From: Isoetes taiwanensis
Taxonomy: Eukaryota; Streptophyta; Lycopodiopsida; Isoetales; Isoetaceae
Length of the DNA: 64,000 nt
NCBI GenBank assembly: GCA_021234155.1
Contig: JAJEKV010000011.1
Coordinates: 8,293,132-8,357,131, forward strand
Direction: 5' to 3'
Numbering within the stretch: position 1 is the stretch's first letter; each line of letters starts with the position of its first letter. Below are positions 44,090 to 56,693 of this stretch, piece after piece. The notes beneath the pieces were generated by a model that saw only the letters and a list, made by a program, of their open reading frames with translations, had not been told where the DNA came from and did not search any database. The position numbers and the translations under genes were made by a program.

Positions 44090-45478
44090 CCCCTTCTCCC
44101 TCCCCTTCCATTCCTTTCCCTTTCCCCTTTTCCTTTTTCCTTTTCCTTTTTCTGATGGAAATTTTCCCTTCCCTTTTCAGTCTTCCCCTTTTCTTCTTAA
44201 TTTTTCCGTGCCCTTTTTCCTTTTCCCTTTCCTCTTCCTTTTCCTTTTTCCTTTCCCTTTTCACATGCCCTTTTTTTGTTTTCTTTTCCCCGTCTTTTTC
44301 ATGTGCCCCTTTTCTTCCTTTTCCCATCCTCTTCCTCTTTATCCCATGCCCTCCGTTTTCTCATTTCTCTCTCCCCTTTTTTCTTGTACCCTTTTTCCTT
44401 CTTCTCCCCCTTTTCCATCTCCCTTGTCATTTTCCTCTCTTTTTCATCCATTCTCTGCCCTTTTCCCTTTTTCCCCTTTCTCTTTCCCTTCCTTTTCCTT
44501 TTCTCTTTCCATTTCCCTTTTCCCATGCCTTTTGCTATTCCTTTTTTCTCACCTTTTTTACGTGCGCCTTTTCCTCCTTTCCTCACCCTCTTCCCCTTTT
44601 CCATTTTTCCCTTTCCCTATTCCCTTTTTTCTTTCTCTTTCCATTTTCAATGCTCTTTTTCCCTTGCTTTCTTTCCCTTTTCTCACCCTTTGCCTCTTTC
44701 ATTTTCCCCGTGCCCTTTTCCTCTTCCTCTTTCCCATTTTCCTCTCCCTTTTTCTCGTGCCCTTTTTTCCCTCCCCCCCTTCTCCTCCACCTTTTGCCTC
44801 CATTTCCCTTTTCCATGTGCCCCTTTTCCCTTTCCTTTTCTATTTCTCTTTCCATTTTTATTTTCCCATACCTTTTTCCTCACCTTTTGTTACGTGCTTC
44901 TTTTCTTCCTTTCCCACCCTCTTCCCTTTTCCCTTTTCCCTTTGCCCATTTTTCTATCCCCTTTTTTCTTTTTCCTTTCCCCTTTCCCATGCCTTTTTTC
45001 CCTTTCTTTTTTCTTTTTCTAGCCCTTTTCCTCTTCAATTTTTTCCCATGCCCTTCTCATCTTCCTCTTTTCCATTTTACTCTCCCATTTTCTCGTGCCC
45101 TTTTTCCCTTCCCTTTTCCCCTTTCCGCCTCCTTTTTTATTTTTTCTTTCCCTTTCTATTTTTCCATGTCTTTTTTTCCTCTCTCCACCCATTTTCTCTC
45201 CCTTTCTTCCCTTCATTTTTCCTCCTTTCCTCACCACTTCCCTCTTCCCTTTTTTTCATTGCCCTTTTTCCCTTCCTTTTCCTCCCTCCCCCTTTTCTTT
45301 TACCTTATTTTTTCTTTTTTTCCATGCTATTTTTCCCTTTCCTCACGCTTTTCCTCTTCCCCTTTTTCGCATGCATATTTTCCCTTCCCTTTTCCCCTTC
45401 CCTGTTCCCCTTTTCCTCGTGCCTTTTTACTGTTCATTTTTTCTTTTCGTCCTCCCTTTTCCTTTTCCTTTCCTCTTA
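44090..45478. repeat. Polypyrimidine tract, about 1.4 kb, with higher-order period
   Basis: Nearly all C and T, with rare ATG or GTG interruptions (CATGCCCTTTT, CGTGCCCTTTT). Similar stretches recur about 340 bases apart: TACGTGCGCCTTTTCC (about 44,552) with TACGTGCTTCTTTTC (about 44,890), and CTCGTGCCC at about 44,754 and 45,093. Long open frames across it on both strands are composition artefacts. Confidence 0.8.
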
Positions 45479-46429
45479 AGAGATCAAAGCGATAACCAAT
45501 CACAGTGGTGAGAAGTCATGTGATAAATCTTGGCCTTCGGATGCAATCTGATAATCTGAGCCATCTAAAGTAGGGCGTGGTCCAACACTTACGGTAAAAC
45601 TTTATAATATAGGATGTATCCACACCTCCATGTAGCAACCCCTATGGGCTCTTGGCATGCGGCTACCATGTGGCACGCATGTGATGATACACGTCTCCTA
45701 TCCTCATGCATGTCATCTAGTCTTATGTGTATTGTGATGTGGCAGTATAGTATACATAGTTATACCAAATAGTATACTGGAACATCACATTCTCCCCACC
45801 TTGAGTTGATAATGTTCTCAGCATCACATTGTTCCCCACCTTGCATCCTGCATCAACCTTGCAATGCTAACTCTATTGTTATACACACTTGCATATACAG
45901 GATATAAGCTCTAATAACCTTATATTTGCTCAAGGTTTAAACAAAATTTGAGGCCATTGAGATAAAATGCATCACAACTATCAAGATAATAATCATAATT
46001 TAGGCAATACTTACTTAATACATCCTCTCCCACATTATAAGAAGACATTATTTTTAGAACCTTGCCTCCTCATTTTCTTCAACTTTGACCTATAGGTCAT
46101 GCATCACATAGTAATTCTATGTTTTATATTTAATGTGGTTTAAGGGGTCCATCGCTCTAAATAAATCTAATTACAAGCTAAGCTAACTAGCTTACACCTA
46201 GGTATGAACATGGAATTAGTCATAAAAGCATTACAAAGAAAATGAAGTTTTTCCCAATGACTTCGTGTGTCCCATCATGCCTACCCAAGTATGCCCTCCT
46301 AGAATGCCTACACCTTTGTCGAGATGGCATAAGGAATGGCAAAATTTCCATCGTGGCCACTGCGCATGTGCTCCGTCCTATTATGCATACTATAATGCGA
46401 CACTCTCCATCTTGGCTCTCATGTCAATT
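45479..46429. other. No recognisable gene; one palindrome
   Basis: AT-rich. At 45,733-45,789 TGTGATGTGGCAGTATA pairs with TATACTGGAACATCACA (15 of 17 bases). Its ends resemble those of the solo LTR at 3,865 after CpG decay, so it may be a remnant of that LTR family. Confidence 0.35.
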
Positions 46430-46900
46430 AAGGCTAGAACGTACTCACGTATAATATTGACGTCGACTAACTCGAAGATGCCTTGTGTTTTTTATTGCTC
46501 CATAAACCTTGGGTACTCTTCTAGAAGATCTAATTCGAGTGCCCATTTGCATTGGTGGTAAATGTGTCCAGTTAACCAGGTATTGCAAGAACTGTGACCT
46601 TCTAGTCTTCTTGAACAATTTGTCAAGAAGTGCTTCTGAAAGTGTCACATGGAAGATTTTATGCACATTTAGATGTACAGGCAAATTTAACTTAGAGGAT
46701 TGAGTTTGCACTTCTTAGACCAAGCTTCTTCCAGCTGCTAATTCTTCACTTAGTCTACTTCATCTTGATCTTCAGCCAAACCTTACCTTCTTCCTTGCAC
46801 ACACTTATACCTATCTACTAGACGCTTCTGCCTACTTTGAGCTGCTAGAAGATATCCATGGACATCTTCTACTAACTGTTGTGTATGCGCCAACAGTTGT
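46430..46900 (-). pseudogene. Gypsy integrase C-terminus and chromodomain fragment
   Basis: Minus-strand frames give RQKRLVDRYK (about 46,830), KLNLPVHLNVHKIFHVTLSE (about 46,690) and QFLQYLVNWTHLPP. In a shifted frame LELDLLEEYPRFMEQ follows. This is the end of a chromovirus polyprotein, where the chromodomain targets integration to chromatin. Confidence 0.6.
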
Positions 46901-47829
46901 TGAGAACCTCCACCTTAGACATGGGTTTGTGCCAAGCATCGGGAATCGGTCACTTATAGCTATAATTATAATGCAGGGGGGACATCTTGGATAACTCTTG
47001 TTTTGTATGGTTGTATGCAAATTCCGCAGAATGGATGTTGTTTACCCACTTTGATTGTTTATTTCAAATATAATTTCTCAACATGTGTTCTAGGATTTGA
47101 TTGGTGTGTGCAATGCATTGCCATTGATTTATGGGTGATATATTGTAGTCATCCACAAATCGTTTGGATCATGTCATTATGGGTGAAGTATAATTTCCCT
47201 TATCCCAGATGGCCTTGAGACACACAAAGCTTATTCTTGTGATATAAGTGGTTGCTTTCCTTCTTAAAATTCTTGAAGACCTTTATGTCCTTATCTGTTC
47301 TTGCCTCTTTGCTAAGGCTATATCATGCTTCTCAAAAACTTCGTATCGTTAGTAGAACTACTTCTACTCTTTTTTGAACCCACTAGTTAAGGTGAGATTA
47401 CATTACAAATTGAATTCATGTAATCGGATGGCATGAAAACACGTTAACAACCATGTTAAGCTTTCTAGGCCTATGAGTTATCTAAAATCATATTCTCCAA
47501 GAAGCTACATCTATCCTCTTTGCCTCAAATTGAGGTTAAACATGAAAGGCGTATTGAGACTCACGGTAATTGGTATTCACTTGGAACCTTCATCCTAGAA
47601 AATAATGCCCCATATCTTCAACACTCTAATATTTTGCAAGATTCCCTTGATCGTGCATTGGGTAGCGTGGTTTACGCATCGTTCATCTTCCTTGAATCAT
47701 AAGCAACGACTCAATCTTTTTTTGCATCAAAGGCGTATCGATTGTGCATCCATGCAATGAGCTTATCCCTTTTGGGGTCGGGCAATATGAGCGTGCATCG
47801 GTTTCAAGTCTTCCTTCAAGGATTGAAAC

Positions 47830-47985
47830 TAGTTTGAACTGGCCAATCCAATGGCTATTCAATCTTTGATCTTCTCTTGTTTGGTGAGGTTTGAGAGCGG
47901 GGATGAAGTCTCTCACGAACTTGCGATAGTAGCCCGCTAGGTCAAGGAAGTCTAATTTGATCGTCTGGCCTAAGGGCCAAGTCAT
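47830..47985 (-). pseudogene. Gypsy RT/RNase H junction fragment
   Basis: LDFLDLAGYYRKFVRDFIPA matches the conserved FLGLxGYYRRFI segment after the RT palm of Ty3/gypsy elements. The rest of the RT is not recognisable. Probably the same decayed element as 46,430-46,900. Confidence 0.6.
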
Positions 47986-48427
47986 AGTTTCATCTGGCCT
48001 TTGCCCATGCTTTGTAACATTTTCATTATATTTAGCGGCGTTAGGGATTGTGTGGGTCCTATAACCTATTGATCTCCATAGGCGTTAAAAATTTTTTGTT
48101 CTATTATACTAGAAAAAGTAAACCGGCGTTGTTGGGCTTTTTGTTACGCAACAAAAATGTAGGACAGTGTTTGCAAGAGAAATTGTTATATTGTTTCCAA
48201 AATATCTTCAACACAATATGTCTTACAATAACTGCATTGTGGTACTTACTTTTTGTGATAATTATATTCTTAAGAATTATGTAGAGATAATTATCTTATT
48301 GAGATTATGACATATTGATGTTGAGATATTGTTCAGATTTAAGTTTTGTGCATTGTTGCACGTACAAAATGAAATACGCCCTGAGATATTGGACATAATG
48401 ATGCAAAATGATTCAACATGAACGTTT

Positions 48428-48645
48428 TGTGACAATACAAGTTGTATTGCCATGTCCAAAGGTCTAGTCTTGCATGAAAGATCAAAGCATATTGAACTGG
48501 GCGCATTATATCGGGAAGTAGTGGGAAAAGATCATATAAAATTGATTTATATCAATAATATAAATTGATTGGCTCATATCTTGACAAAGGCCTTGTTTGA
48601 GATGAGATTTGCTGCATTAAATAAACAGATACAATGTACTGCCTA
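48428..48645 (+). pseudogene. Ty1/copia RNase H C-terminal fragment
   Basis: CDNTSCIAMSKGLVLHERSK, HIELGALYREVVGKDHI and LAHILTKALFEMRFAALN are the end of the copia polyprotein (CDNxSAIxxxxNPxxHxRTKHI...DxxTKxL). One TGA interrupts it where a Gln is usual. No LTR pair was located. Confidence 0.8.
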
Positions 48646-50952
48646 CAATATGAAGGGAAATGAAAATGTTATATTATATTGTAGTAGTATTGTGCAGGAG
48701 TTGAAGGTTGCAGAGATGGTTACAGTTGAGTTGAGACCCTTGAATATCTAAACTAGTCTATCCTATGTTAAATGGTTCAATATTAAAGGTAGCATTAAAG
48801 ACATTGTACATGGTTTTGCTCATTAGGGTTGGAGTCAAGTTTGGAATTCAAACCAATGGTCTGGCTTAGCGGTCGGATGGATCAATACAAATGTAAGATG
48901 CATCTGTAATGTGATATCGGTTCATACAGGGTGTTTACGGAAGGATAGGATCAATCAAGCTGAAATTTGAGCTGTCGGGTGTACAGTCAAATATTCTACA
49001 ATGTTTGGGTCAATCCAATTCTATAGTGATTTCACTGTAGCATAATAATTAAACTCAATGGTTTGATATTGCCTTGATAGATTGTTAGAGCATTGTTTGT
49101 AATATTGTTGTATTAAGTGGTGCCTTGTTAAGTGATCTAGCAATTGTTTGGTAATCTCCATAGATCTAAAGATTTCATGAAGCAAATCTTGAAATGATTT
49201 CCACTGAAGCTTTGCCAGTCTCCGCTACAAATAGAAAATGATGATCATTCCATAGCCAACTCTTGCTCTGCTCTCTGCAAGATCACTCTGCTGCAAATGC
49301 AAGATCGTTCTTGCACAAGAGAATTCTGCCAGCAAACGCACTCTTCTATCGTGGCGCTACCATAAATGCATAAACCCAAAAACACCCATAGTAAACAAAA
49401 AGGAAATATTTCAAGAATTCCTAAAACTTGTGGTTTACATGGAACCTAATACCAATTACTTTTAGGCATGGAAGCTTAATAGAATTGTATTGAGATGTCG
49501 AGATGAGAAATGGAGTCTAATTGCCCACGTATAAGTGGATGAGGAAACGTGTAATAACAAGAGCAATAGGCAATGATTACTAACGAGAGCAATAGGCAAT
49601 GATTACTATCTTATTGGGCACTGACCAATATTATAATTCCGTTACAATTTCCATTTTCTTGGAAGGACATTTTCTAAATGTGATAAAGGGACTTGAATTG
49701 TTGTAACGTTTGCAATTCAAGGTTCAAGTGGCGCCGGGGGAGGGGGGGTATTTGTACAGAGATATATAGAAAAGATGCGGTGGCATGTGAGGCAAAATTT
49801 TAGGGGTTTACATTTATCTTTTTGGTGCATACCTCGAGGGTTTCAGGTATTTCAGATTTAGAAAGGAAGAGACAAGTTTAGAAAGGCCATTGACTTTGGT
49901 GGATGTCGGTGATCTTTGCTATTGTTACCTGGAGATGGCCGCTTGTTGCTTTGACCTGCCTATTTTATCATTGAAGCAACCAGCTCCGAAGCGTTTTTGG
50001 AGGATGGCTATTTAATGTGAAGAAGGCCAGGTTAAGAGTCGTTTAGTTGAATCGCTACTTGTGTTCAATGCACTAGCTATGTCCTTGTGTTGCTTGTCAT
50101 CTTCTTGAATGCTGCATATGCATGTTGCATGGGAATAGCCTCCCACTCTTTAAGGGTAAACAAGCCTTTAGTTTGTGCTACACATGCAAAGGGGTTCGAT
50201 TCCCTTGGCACGAGTATCTTCTACTGTTCTTTCTGCTGCGGGAGAGGTTGATTGGGAATATGCAGGGCTTTAGCTGGAAGCCAGGTATGTACCAAGGAGA
50301 TGTATTGTATTATGGAAGTTCGCTTTGTATTTGGTTGCATTCATAAGGTTGAATTGACCCTAAGAAACAGAGCCACATAAGTGTTTGACCCCGTCAAACA
50401 CTTACATGGATAGCTAATATTGATCGTCTTGGCATATCCCATGGAATATCCTTCAATCTAATGGCTAAAAGTCCAAAATACATGAGTGTCTATCTATAAA
50501 GGGAACAATATGTAGCAAGGGAGGCACAACAAGTTCATGAAATGAGTTAAGTTGTATGGGGATTTCTAGAGAAGTCCCTTTATGGGCTTACGAGTGGTGG
50601 CTTGGAGGAGCGGGTCTAGAAGACTTCCATTCCCAACACACTAACCTACTTCCATCATCCACAACATGATAACCAAGGCTAGCCTACCTCCATTCCCACA
50701 ATAGGATAACACGTTATTTACTGGGGATCTACCCAAATAGAAGTTATAAAAGTGGTATCTTTCTAACATGCAGCAGGCATAAGCATTATTTTACAGCATT
50801 AAGATGCCAATGTCACATGCAACAAGCATTATTCGAAGCTCATATACAATGCTTTTGTTACGTTGTGTTAGTCCCTTTTATTAACACAACACACAAACAA
50901 TTCTGTGTTTTTCTTCGGTGGTGACTCTTCATTGATCGAACTGAATTAAGTT
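48646..50952. other. No recognisable gene; minor repeats
   Basis: AT-rich. AGAGCAATAGGCAATGATTA is duplicated in tandem at about 49,560-49,612. A G-rich run (GGGGGAGGGGGGG, about 49,736-49,748) looks like a polypurine tract, but no LTR was found after it. No gene is supported. Confidence 0.4.
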
Positions 50953-51647
50953 ATGGGACATTTTGTTGTTCTCCTAATTTTTGTTGTGGGCTTGTGGGCT
51001 AGTGCACAGTCTGAAGGAGTAAGAATGCTTACCGCCGTCGGCATGTCCGCTCAAATTCAAAGCTCAATTCAAGGCTTTTCCTATACAATTACATTCTTGG
51101 AATTCAACCGCCAATCTTGTTACCCTTCAATAAATCATGCAGACCTTCACAATCCGCGCATTAATCCAATTAATCGGGCCCGGGATCTGCAATGTATACT
51201 TGGAATGGGACAAACTGTTGCAATTGGAGTGGGGTTAATTGCAACCCTGGAACAGGGGCGAGTAATTGGCCTTAATCTTTTTTTCTCCTACAATAGCGAG
51301 ATCGGAATGCGCTCCCACTACGCTACTGGAGATTTTGGCCGACCTGGGGATCGGAAGAACTTCGGTTGCCGATTTGCTTTACTTGGGTCCCATTCCTCAA
51401 TCCATATCCAAGCTAAGCAAGCTTAGGAAGCTTGATCTTTATTTTAACAAAGGCATCACAGCGGCCTGCCGGAGTCCCTATTCGATCTCCCTCATCCGGA
51501 AGAACTTAATTTGCACCTGCATTTGCGGCATTGGCGGAATTATACCTCAAGCATATCCAAGCTTCAAAAGATCAAACATCTCATGCTCGGAAATACCCGG
51601 TTGAGAGGGGTAATTCCGCCAACAATTGGGTTACTCGAAATCTCAAG
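50953..51647 (+). pseudogene. LRR receptor-like gene, 5' part
   Basis: ATG at 50,953 starts a signal peptide (MGHFVVLLIFVVGLWASAQS). After frameshifts comes the N-terminal LRR cap, TNCCNWSGVNC (about 51,211-51,243), the CCxWxGVxC motif of plant LRR receptors, followed by repeats such as GPIPQSISKLSKLRKLDLYF and GVIPPTIG. Such proteins sit in the plasma membrane and sense peptides or pathogens. At 51,648 the frame runs into a retrotransposon LTR and resumes at 56,694. Confidence 0.7.
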
Positions 51648-51879
51648 TAAAAGCAGACACTTGATGTGGCACGCTATCTCACCACCCAACCACGAGCCCT
51701 CGGCCTAAGACCTGTTGCCCAAGAACTCTCCCCGAGCTACTATATAGCGTGCACACCCCCTTTGGTCCTTCTTTGGACCAAAGGCCCTCTTTGGACCATA
51801 CGGCCCCTTTTGGACTAAAGGCCATCTTTGGACCATAAAACCCCTTTTGGACTAAAGGCCACGTCCTTGGCATATTGCA
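51648..51879 (-). repeat. 3' LTR of the chromodomain element
   Basis: 232 bp. Contains repeated TTTGGACCA/TTTGGACTAAAGGCC words. Begins TAAAAGCAG and ends ATATTGCA on the plus strand. Confidence 0.85.
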
Positions 51880-51930
51880 TTCCCCCCCTCTTGACATCGC
51901 AGCTAGCCGGTCCTCACGCGCAAGGGGTGT

Positions 51931-53421
51931 CTAAATGCCTTTAGCCATCCGAGCATAATCCTTCCTTGGCCCTCGCTTAGGCCGGCTAGTAGAAGCCTGT
52001 GCTTGGACTTCCTCTTGTCCCTCGGCTTCCTTTGCTTTCCGATCTTTATATTCTCTAAGAATATCCGGATAAGCTTCTAAAACATTGCCACGCACCCATG
52101 AAGCGTCCTCCAAAGGTTTGTGAGCGAACTTATCAAATATTGTCTTGAACCACTAGTGGATTTATCCGCCAAAATTGTTTCCGGCTCTAGAACTTCGGAA
52201 TCATCAATCAATTCTGGCTCAGTTAACCTCCCAAGTTGAGGTAACTCCTTACCATGATAAGCCTTTAGGAATGAAACATTCACTACATCATGCATTTTCC
52301 AACCTTGAGGCAATCTTAATTGATATGCATTCTCATTGACCACTTTAATAACTTGAAATGGTCCATGGAAACGGGGTGCCAACTTAAGATCCTTCTTGCG
52401 CGCATCTTTCTTAAAGTGGCCTTTATGGATCCTCATCCATACCCAATCTCCTTCCTTAAAAACCATTGGTTGCCGCAACTTAGATGATTTATTTGCAAAA
52501 GATGCTTGAGCATCTCGAATACGAGCTTGAAGCAAGTCTATGAGATCCTTATGCTCAATAACCAAATCATCAGCAGCTGGAACATCCTCACACACTCGAA
52601 AGAGTGGCTCCCGCACAGACTGACCATAGACCGCCTGAAAAGGGGTCATCTTTATGGTAGACTGATAGGTATTATTATACACAAATTCAGCAATAGGCAA
52701 ATACTCTTCCCAATGACCTTGATGTTCATTGACAAACCCCCTTAAGATGGAACAAATAACTTTATTTACCACCTCGGATTGTCCATCAGTTTCTGGGTGA
52801 AAAGCAGTGGAGAACCTCAACTCTGTCCCCAATTGCATAAATAATGCTTTCCAGAATTTACTAGTAAACTTTGTATCACGATCGGATACAATAATCTTTG
52901 GCAACCCATGTAGCCTAAATATCTCTTTGATAAAGAGCGTAGCCGCACTATAAGCCGTCAACTTATCCGAACAAGGAATAAAATGAGCGTGCTTAGTTAA
53001 ACAATCAACAATTGTCCAAATGACAGTGTTCTTGCGAGAACTGGGAGGAAGACCAACAATAAAATCCATAGTGATCTGTTCCCACTTTGCCTCCGGAATA
53101 GGCAAGGATAAAGGAACACCATGAGGTTTCTTGTTCGCTTTCTTTATCCGTTGACAAGTAACACAATGCCGAATATGAACCAAAACATCTCTCCGTAATC
53201 CAGGCCAAATAAAGTATGGTTCAAGCTTTGCCAAAGTTGCCCCCACGCCCGAGATGACCAGGTAGTAGGTGCATCATGGACTTCTTTAAGAATAAGTGAT
53301 CGAAAATTCGAACAATGCATAGCTTTGGACCTTTATACAAGAACCCATTAACGATCTTATATCCATATGCATTGCCATTTTGAGCTAACAACCAAATATC
53401 CTTATAATCGGGAGGTGGCAT
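51931..53421 (-). pseudogene. Integrase and chromodomain
   Basis: A 389-codon frame (53,246-52,077) has HCVTCQRIKKANKKPHG, the catalytic triad as MDFIVGLPP (D), VSDRDTKFTS (D) and HPETDGQSEVVNK (E), the GPF motif in APRFHGPFQVIKV, and HDVVNVSFLKAYHG. After a frameshift, EDASWVRGNVLEAYPDIL is the chromodomain end, followed by a basic tail. The integrase core triad is intact. Confidence 0.85.
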
Positions 53422-53502
53422 ACAATGGCTTCATTTCCTCCAAATGGTTGGATTGTGCTATAGAAAGAGAACAAAGCGCATAACGTCTACTTAAAGCATC
53501 AG

Positions 53503-54643
53503 CTACAACATTCTCTTTACCGGGACGATAATCCGCGAGAAATCATATTGCCGCATAAAAGCAACCCATTTCAACCGCCTTTCCGATAATGTTTTACGTG
53601 AAACAATGTGCCTAATGCTTTGGTGGTCGGTCAAAATATGAGCTATTGACCCTATAAGATAGTGTCGCCACACTTTCAAAGCATGAATGATGACTAGAAA
53701 TTCCTTATCATAAACACTATATCTACTTTTCCGTGTCAAGAAAACTTCCGACTTTCATAAGCAATAGGATGACCATCACGCATCAAAACGCGCCCAAAAG
53801 CCATACCACTTGCATCAACACATAACAAGAAAGGTAGACCAAACTTTGGCAAAGTAAAACGGGAGGATTAACCATGGCATCCTTTAAAACTTGGAAAGCA
53901 AACTGATGATTATGATTCCATTGGAAAGGAACGTCTTTTAAGTAGCAACAAATATAAATCTGAAGCTAAGCGAGCAAAATTGCAGTACAAACTTCCTATA
54001 ATAAAGCGCATAAGCCCAAAAAGGAGCATAATGCAAAGAAGCTGAAGTAGGTGCAGGGCCAATCCACAATTGCTTGTACCTTCTTGGGATCAACTTTAAG
54101 ACCCTCGGTAAAAAACAATATGACCCAAATATTCAATTTCCGATTGGAAAAATATACTTTTCTTAGGATTAAGAGTAATAGACTCCTCCCTTAAACCGAG
54201 GAAAACCTCCCATAAATGCAAGTAATGGTCTTCCTCGGACTTACTAAAAACTAATATGTCATCAAAGAACACGACAACATAAACCCCATGCACATCTTCA
54301 AATATTAAGCCCCATTAGCCTGCATAAAAGAAGGCGGGCGATTTGTAAGTCCAAATGGCATGACTAAAAACTCATAATGTCCAAAGGTTGTCCTAAACGC
54401 AGTCTTGTGAACATTTTCAAGAGCAACCTTAAGTTGCCAATACCCCGACTTAAGGTCAAGGCGGCTAAAAAGCGTGGCACCTTGGAGTTGATCAAACAAA
54501 TCATCCGCCCTTGGTATAGGAAACCGATTCTTTATGGTTATCTTATTCAAAGCGCGATAATCTATACACATGCGCCAGGAATTATCTTTTTTCTTAACCA
54601 ACAAGACAGGAGCACCAAAAGGTGAAGAACTATGGCGGATCAA
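53503..54643 (-). pseudogene. Reverse transcriptase and RNase H
   Basis: [70 protein letters not shown] and the catalytic FFDD (54,258-54,269) are clear. RNase H shows YSVYDKEFLVIIHALKVWRH and HILTDHQSI (about 53,690-53,610). Frameshifts near 54,300, 54,090 and 53,740. Confidence 0.85.
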
Positions 54644-54919
54644 TCCAAATTTTGAAGTAACTCATCAAGTTGGCGCCTAATCTCAACTTGTTGGCCATGC
54701 ATTCTCCGATAAGGAGCTTGATTAGGAGGTTCTTTCCCAGGAAGAAGATCAATCCTGTGGTCCTCCAAACGTTGGGGAGGCAAAGTTTGTGGAATTTCAT
54801 TTGAAAAGACATCATCAAAATAATGCAAAAAGACTGTTTGACGCTCATTTAATGGGAATACTTCTAACTTAGAGCATAAAACCACCAAATACACAAAATG
54901 AGTTTTCATTGCCAAGCGT

Positions 54920-56300
54920 TTAAACTGCATAAATGAGAAACGTGGGAATAGGGGACACAATATCATCCTTCACAAACTTGAAGGTCTTTTTACCCCCTTC
55001 CAAGGATAACATAACAATACCCGCTTTCCAATCTATAAGAGGATTAATAGCCTTATGCCATGGCATGCCTAGAATAATATCCATACCTCCAAGGTCAGAA
55101 ACCATGAAAGAACGTTTACAGATATATCCCTGCAATTGAAATTCAACATCCTTGACCATAAATGAAGAAGGCGGAGGGGCAACATTCAAGAAAGCAGAAG
55201 ATAATTCTACATCACTTGATAAAGGAATAGAAGTTAATTTTAGTTCTTTTACCAAGCGAGCAGAAATAAAATCAAACTCACTGCCCGGATCGAATAGGAC
55301 ATGTACTTTTTGATCTTGAATAGTAGCCCAAAATCGTAAGAGACTACTATTCTCAACAGAATCCATATCCGATTTTTCCCGGACCGTAGCCACCTTCTTC
55401 CCTTTTCCATCTCCGCGAACAGAAGCTACTTTCTTACTTTTATCCTCTTTCTTAGTCCCAGACTTAAGAGTAGGTGTAGCTTCCTTTCGTTCCCCTTTCT
55501 TCTTTTCCAAATAAGTAGGGCATTCATAAAACTTATGATCAGTTGAATAACAAACAAAACACTTATTTTCCCGCATAAGCCGCTTCTTGCGTGCTTGAGA
55601 CGATTCCTTTGGCTCTTTGGCCCAGACCCTGGAGCAGATCCCATTGATTTATCACGAAAACCACTCGCCTCTTTCATAGAAACTTTGAGGCCACGTTGAG
55701 CATTAATGGCTTCAGTAAGGGCCAAACCTTCCTCCTCTACTTTCTCTGCCATCTTACAGAGCTCACCAAAAGAAAGATTGGCAACTTGCAGGTCGAGCTT
55801 TGCTCGTACCCAACGATGAACCCCACCCATGAGTTTTTCAGACTTCTCAGTATCATTTTTACTAAGCTGAAGTCCTTTCTTTAAAACTTCGTGCGCAAAA
55901 AGGCTCTAACAGTTTCCGTGTTTTGTTGGGTCAACTTATTCCATTCAGCGATAAGATCTCGCTCCCAATTATGACCCAAAAAACGATTTTTGATTTGCTT
56001 TTCAAATTCCGCAAAGGTAACAATAGGCTGATCGACTGGCTGGTTCTTCTGGATATCCAGCCACCAGTCCTTTGCAACCCCATCCAGATGACGCTCAGCA
56101 AAATACAACTGAGTGTCTTCGTCATCCTTAGTCTTAGCAAAATATGAATTCAAATCCCGGAGCCACGCGAATAGTTCATCCGCATCACTAGTAGCAGCGG
56201 AATACTTTTTGAATTCAATTTTGACATTGGCACCTGTTTTGATGCCACTACATTGGACGCCGCAGCAGACTTTTTGCAAGGCTCGCCACCTAGCCTTCAT
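54920..56300 (-). pseudogene. gag, zinc knuckle and protease
   Basis: Gag: FAERHLDGVAKDWWLDIQ, FAEFEKQIKNRFLGHNWERD and VANLSFGELCKMAEKVEE. A zinc knuckle CFVCYSTDHKFYEC lies near 55,560. The protease has VLFDPGSEFDFIS (active site DPGS) and MDIILGMPW. Confidence 0.8.
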
Positions 56301-56450
56301 AGAGAATCCAATTCTTGCAGCTCCTTAATTCGAGCCTCGGCGGTGCAAGTTTTTCTCTCATGAGCGAATTATCATGCTCTAACTCAAAAGTTTTTCCTTG
56401 AGCTCTTCATCTTCCAAGTTAACATTGGCGGGGAACCGCCATCGAAACTT

Positions 56451-56464
56451 GTTGCTCGATACCA
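56451..56464 (-). other. Primer-binding site of the chromodomain element
   Basis: The minus strand reads TGGTATCGAGCAAC, one base short of the common TGGTATCAGAGC (initiator-Met tRNA) site, directly inside the 5' LTR. Confidence 0.7.
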
Positions 56465-56465
56465 C

Positions 56466-56693
56466 TAAAAGCAGACACTTGGCGTGGCAGCTATCTCACC
56501 ACCCAACCCACGAGCCCTCGCCTAAGACTGTTGCCCAAGAACTCTCCCGAAGCTACTATATAGCGTGCACACCCCTTTGGTCCTTCTTTGGACCAAAGGC
56601 CCTCTTTGGACCATACGGCCCTTTTGGACTAAAGGCCATCTTTGGACCATAAAACCCCTTTTGGACTAAAGGCCACGCCCTTGGCATATTGCA
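56466..56693 (-). repeat. 5' LTR of the chromodomain element
   Basis: 228 bp, near-identical to 51,648-51,879, with the same TTTGGAC repeats. Confidence 0.85.

Larger units (their letters stand above)
51648..56693 (-). mobile_element. Chromodomain gypsy retrotransposon inserted in the LRR gene
   Basis: The flanking LTRs (51,648-51,879 and 56,466-56,693) match almost throughout. In element orientation the 5' LTR is the right copy. A primer-binding site TGGTATCGAGCAAC (complement of 56,451-56,464), close to the initiator-Met tRNA type, adjoins it. A polypurine tract, AAGAGGGGGGGAA (complement of 51,880-51,892), adjoins the left LTR. Flanks read TCAAG and CGAAG, so the target duplication is imperfect. 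The coding region is minus strand and frame-broken. Confidence 0.85.

Noticed and set aside
44055-45511. Open frames of up to 474 codons rich in Phe, Ser, Leu and Pro, and Lys/Glu/Arg-rich frames on the other strand
   Set aside because: They follow from the polypyrimidine composition, overlap in several frames and show no start context or domain.
50185-50215. GGGGTTCGATTCCC, resembling a tRNA T-arm or polymerase III B box
   Set aside because: No matching acceptor stem, anticodon arm or A box upstream; not a tRNA and too little for a SINE call.
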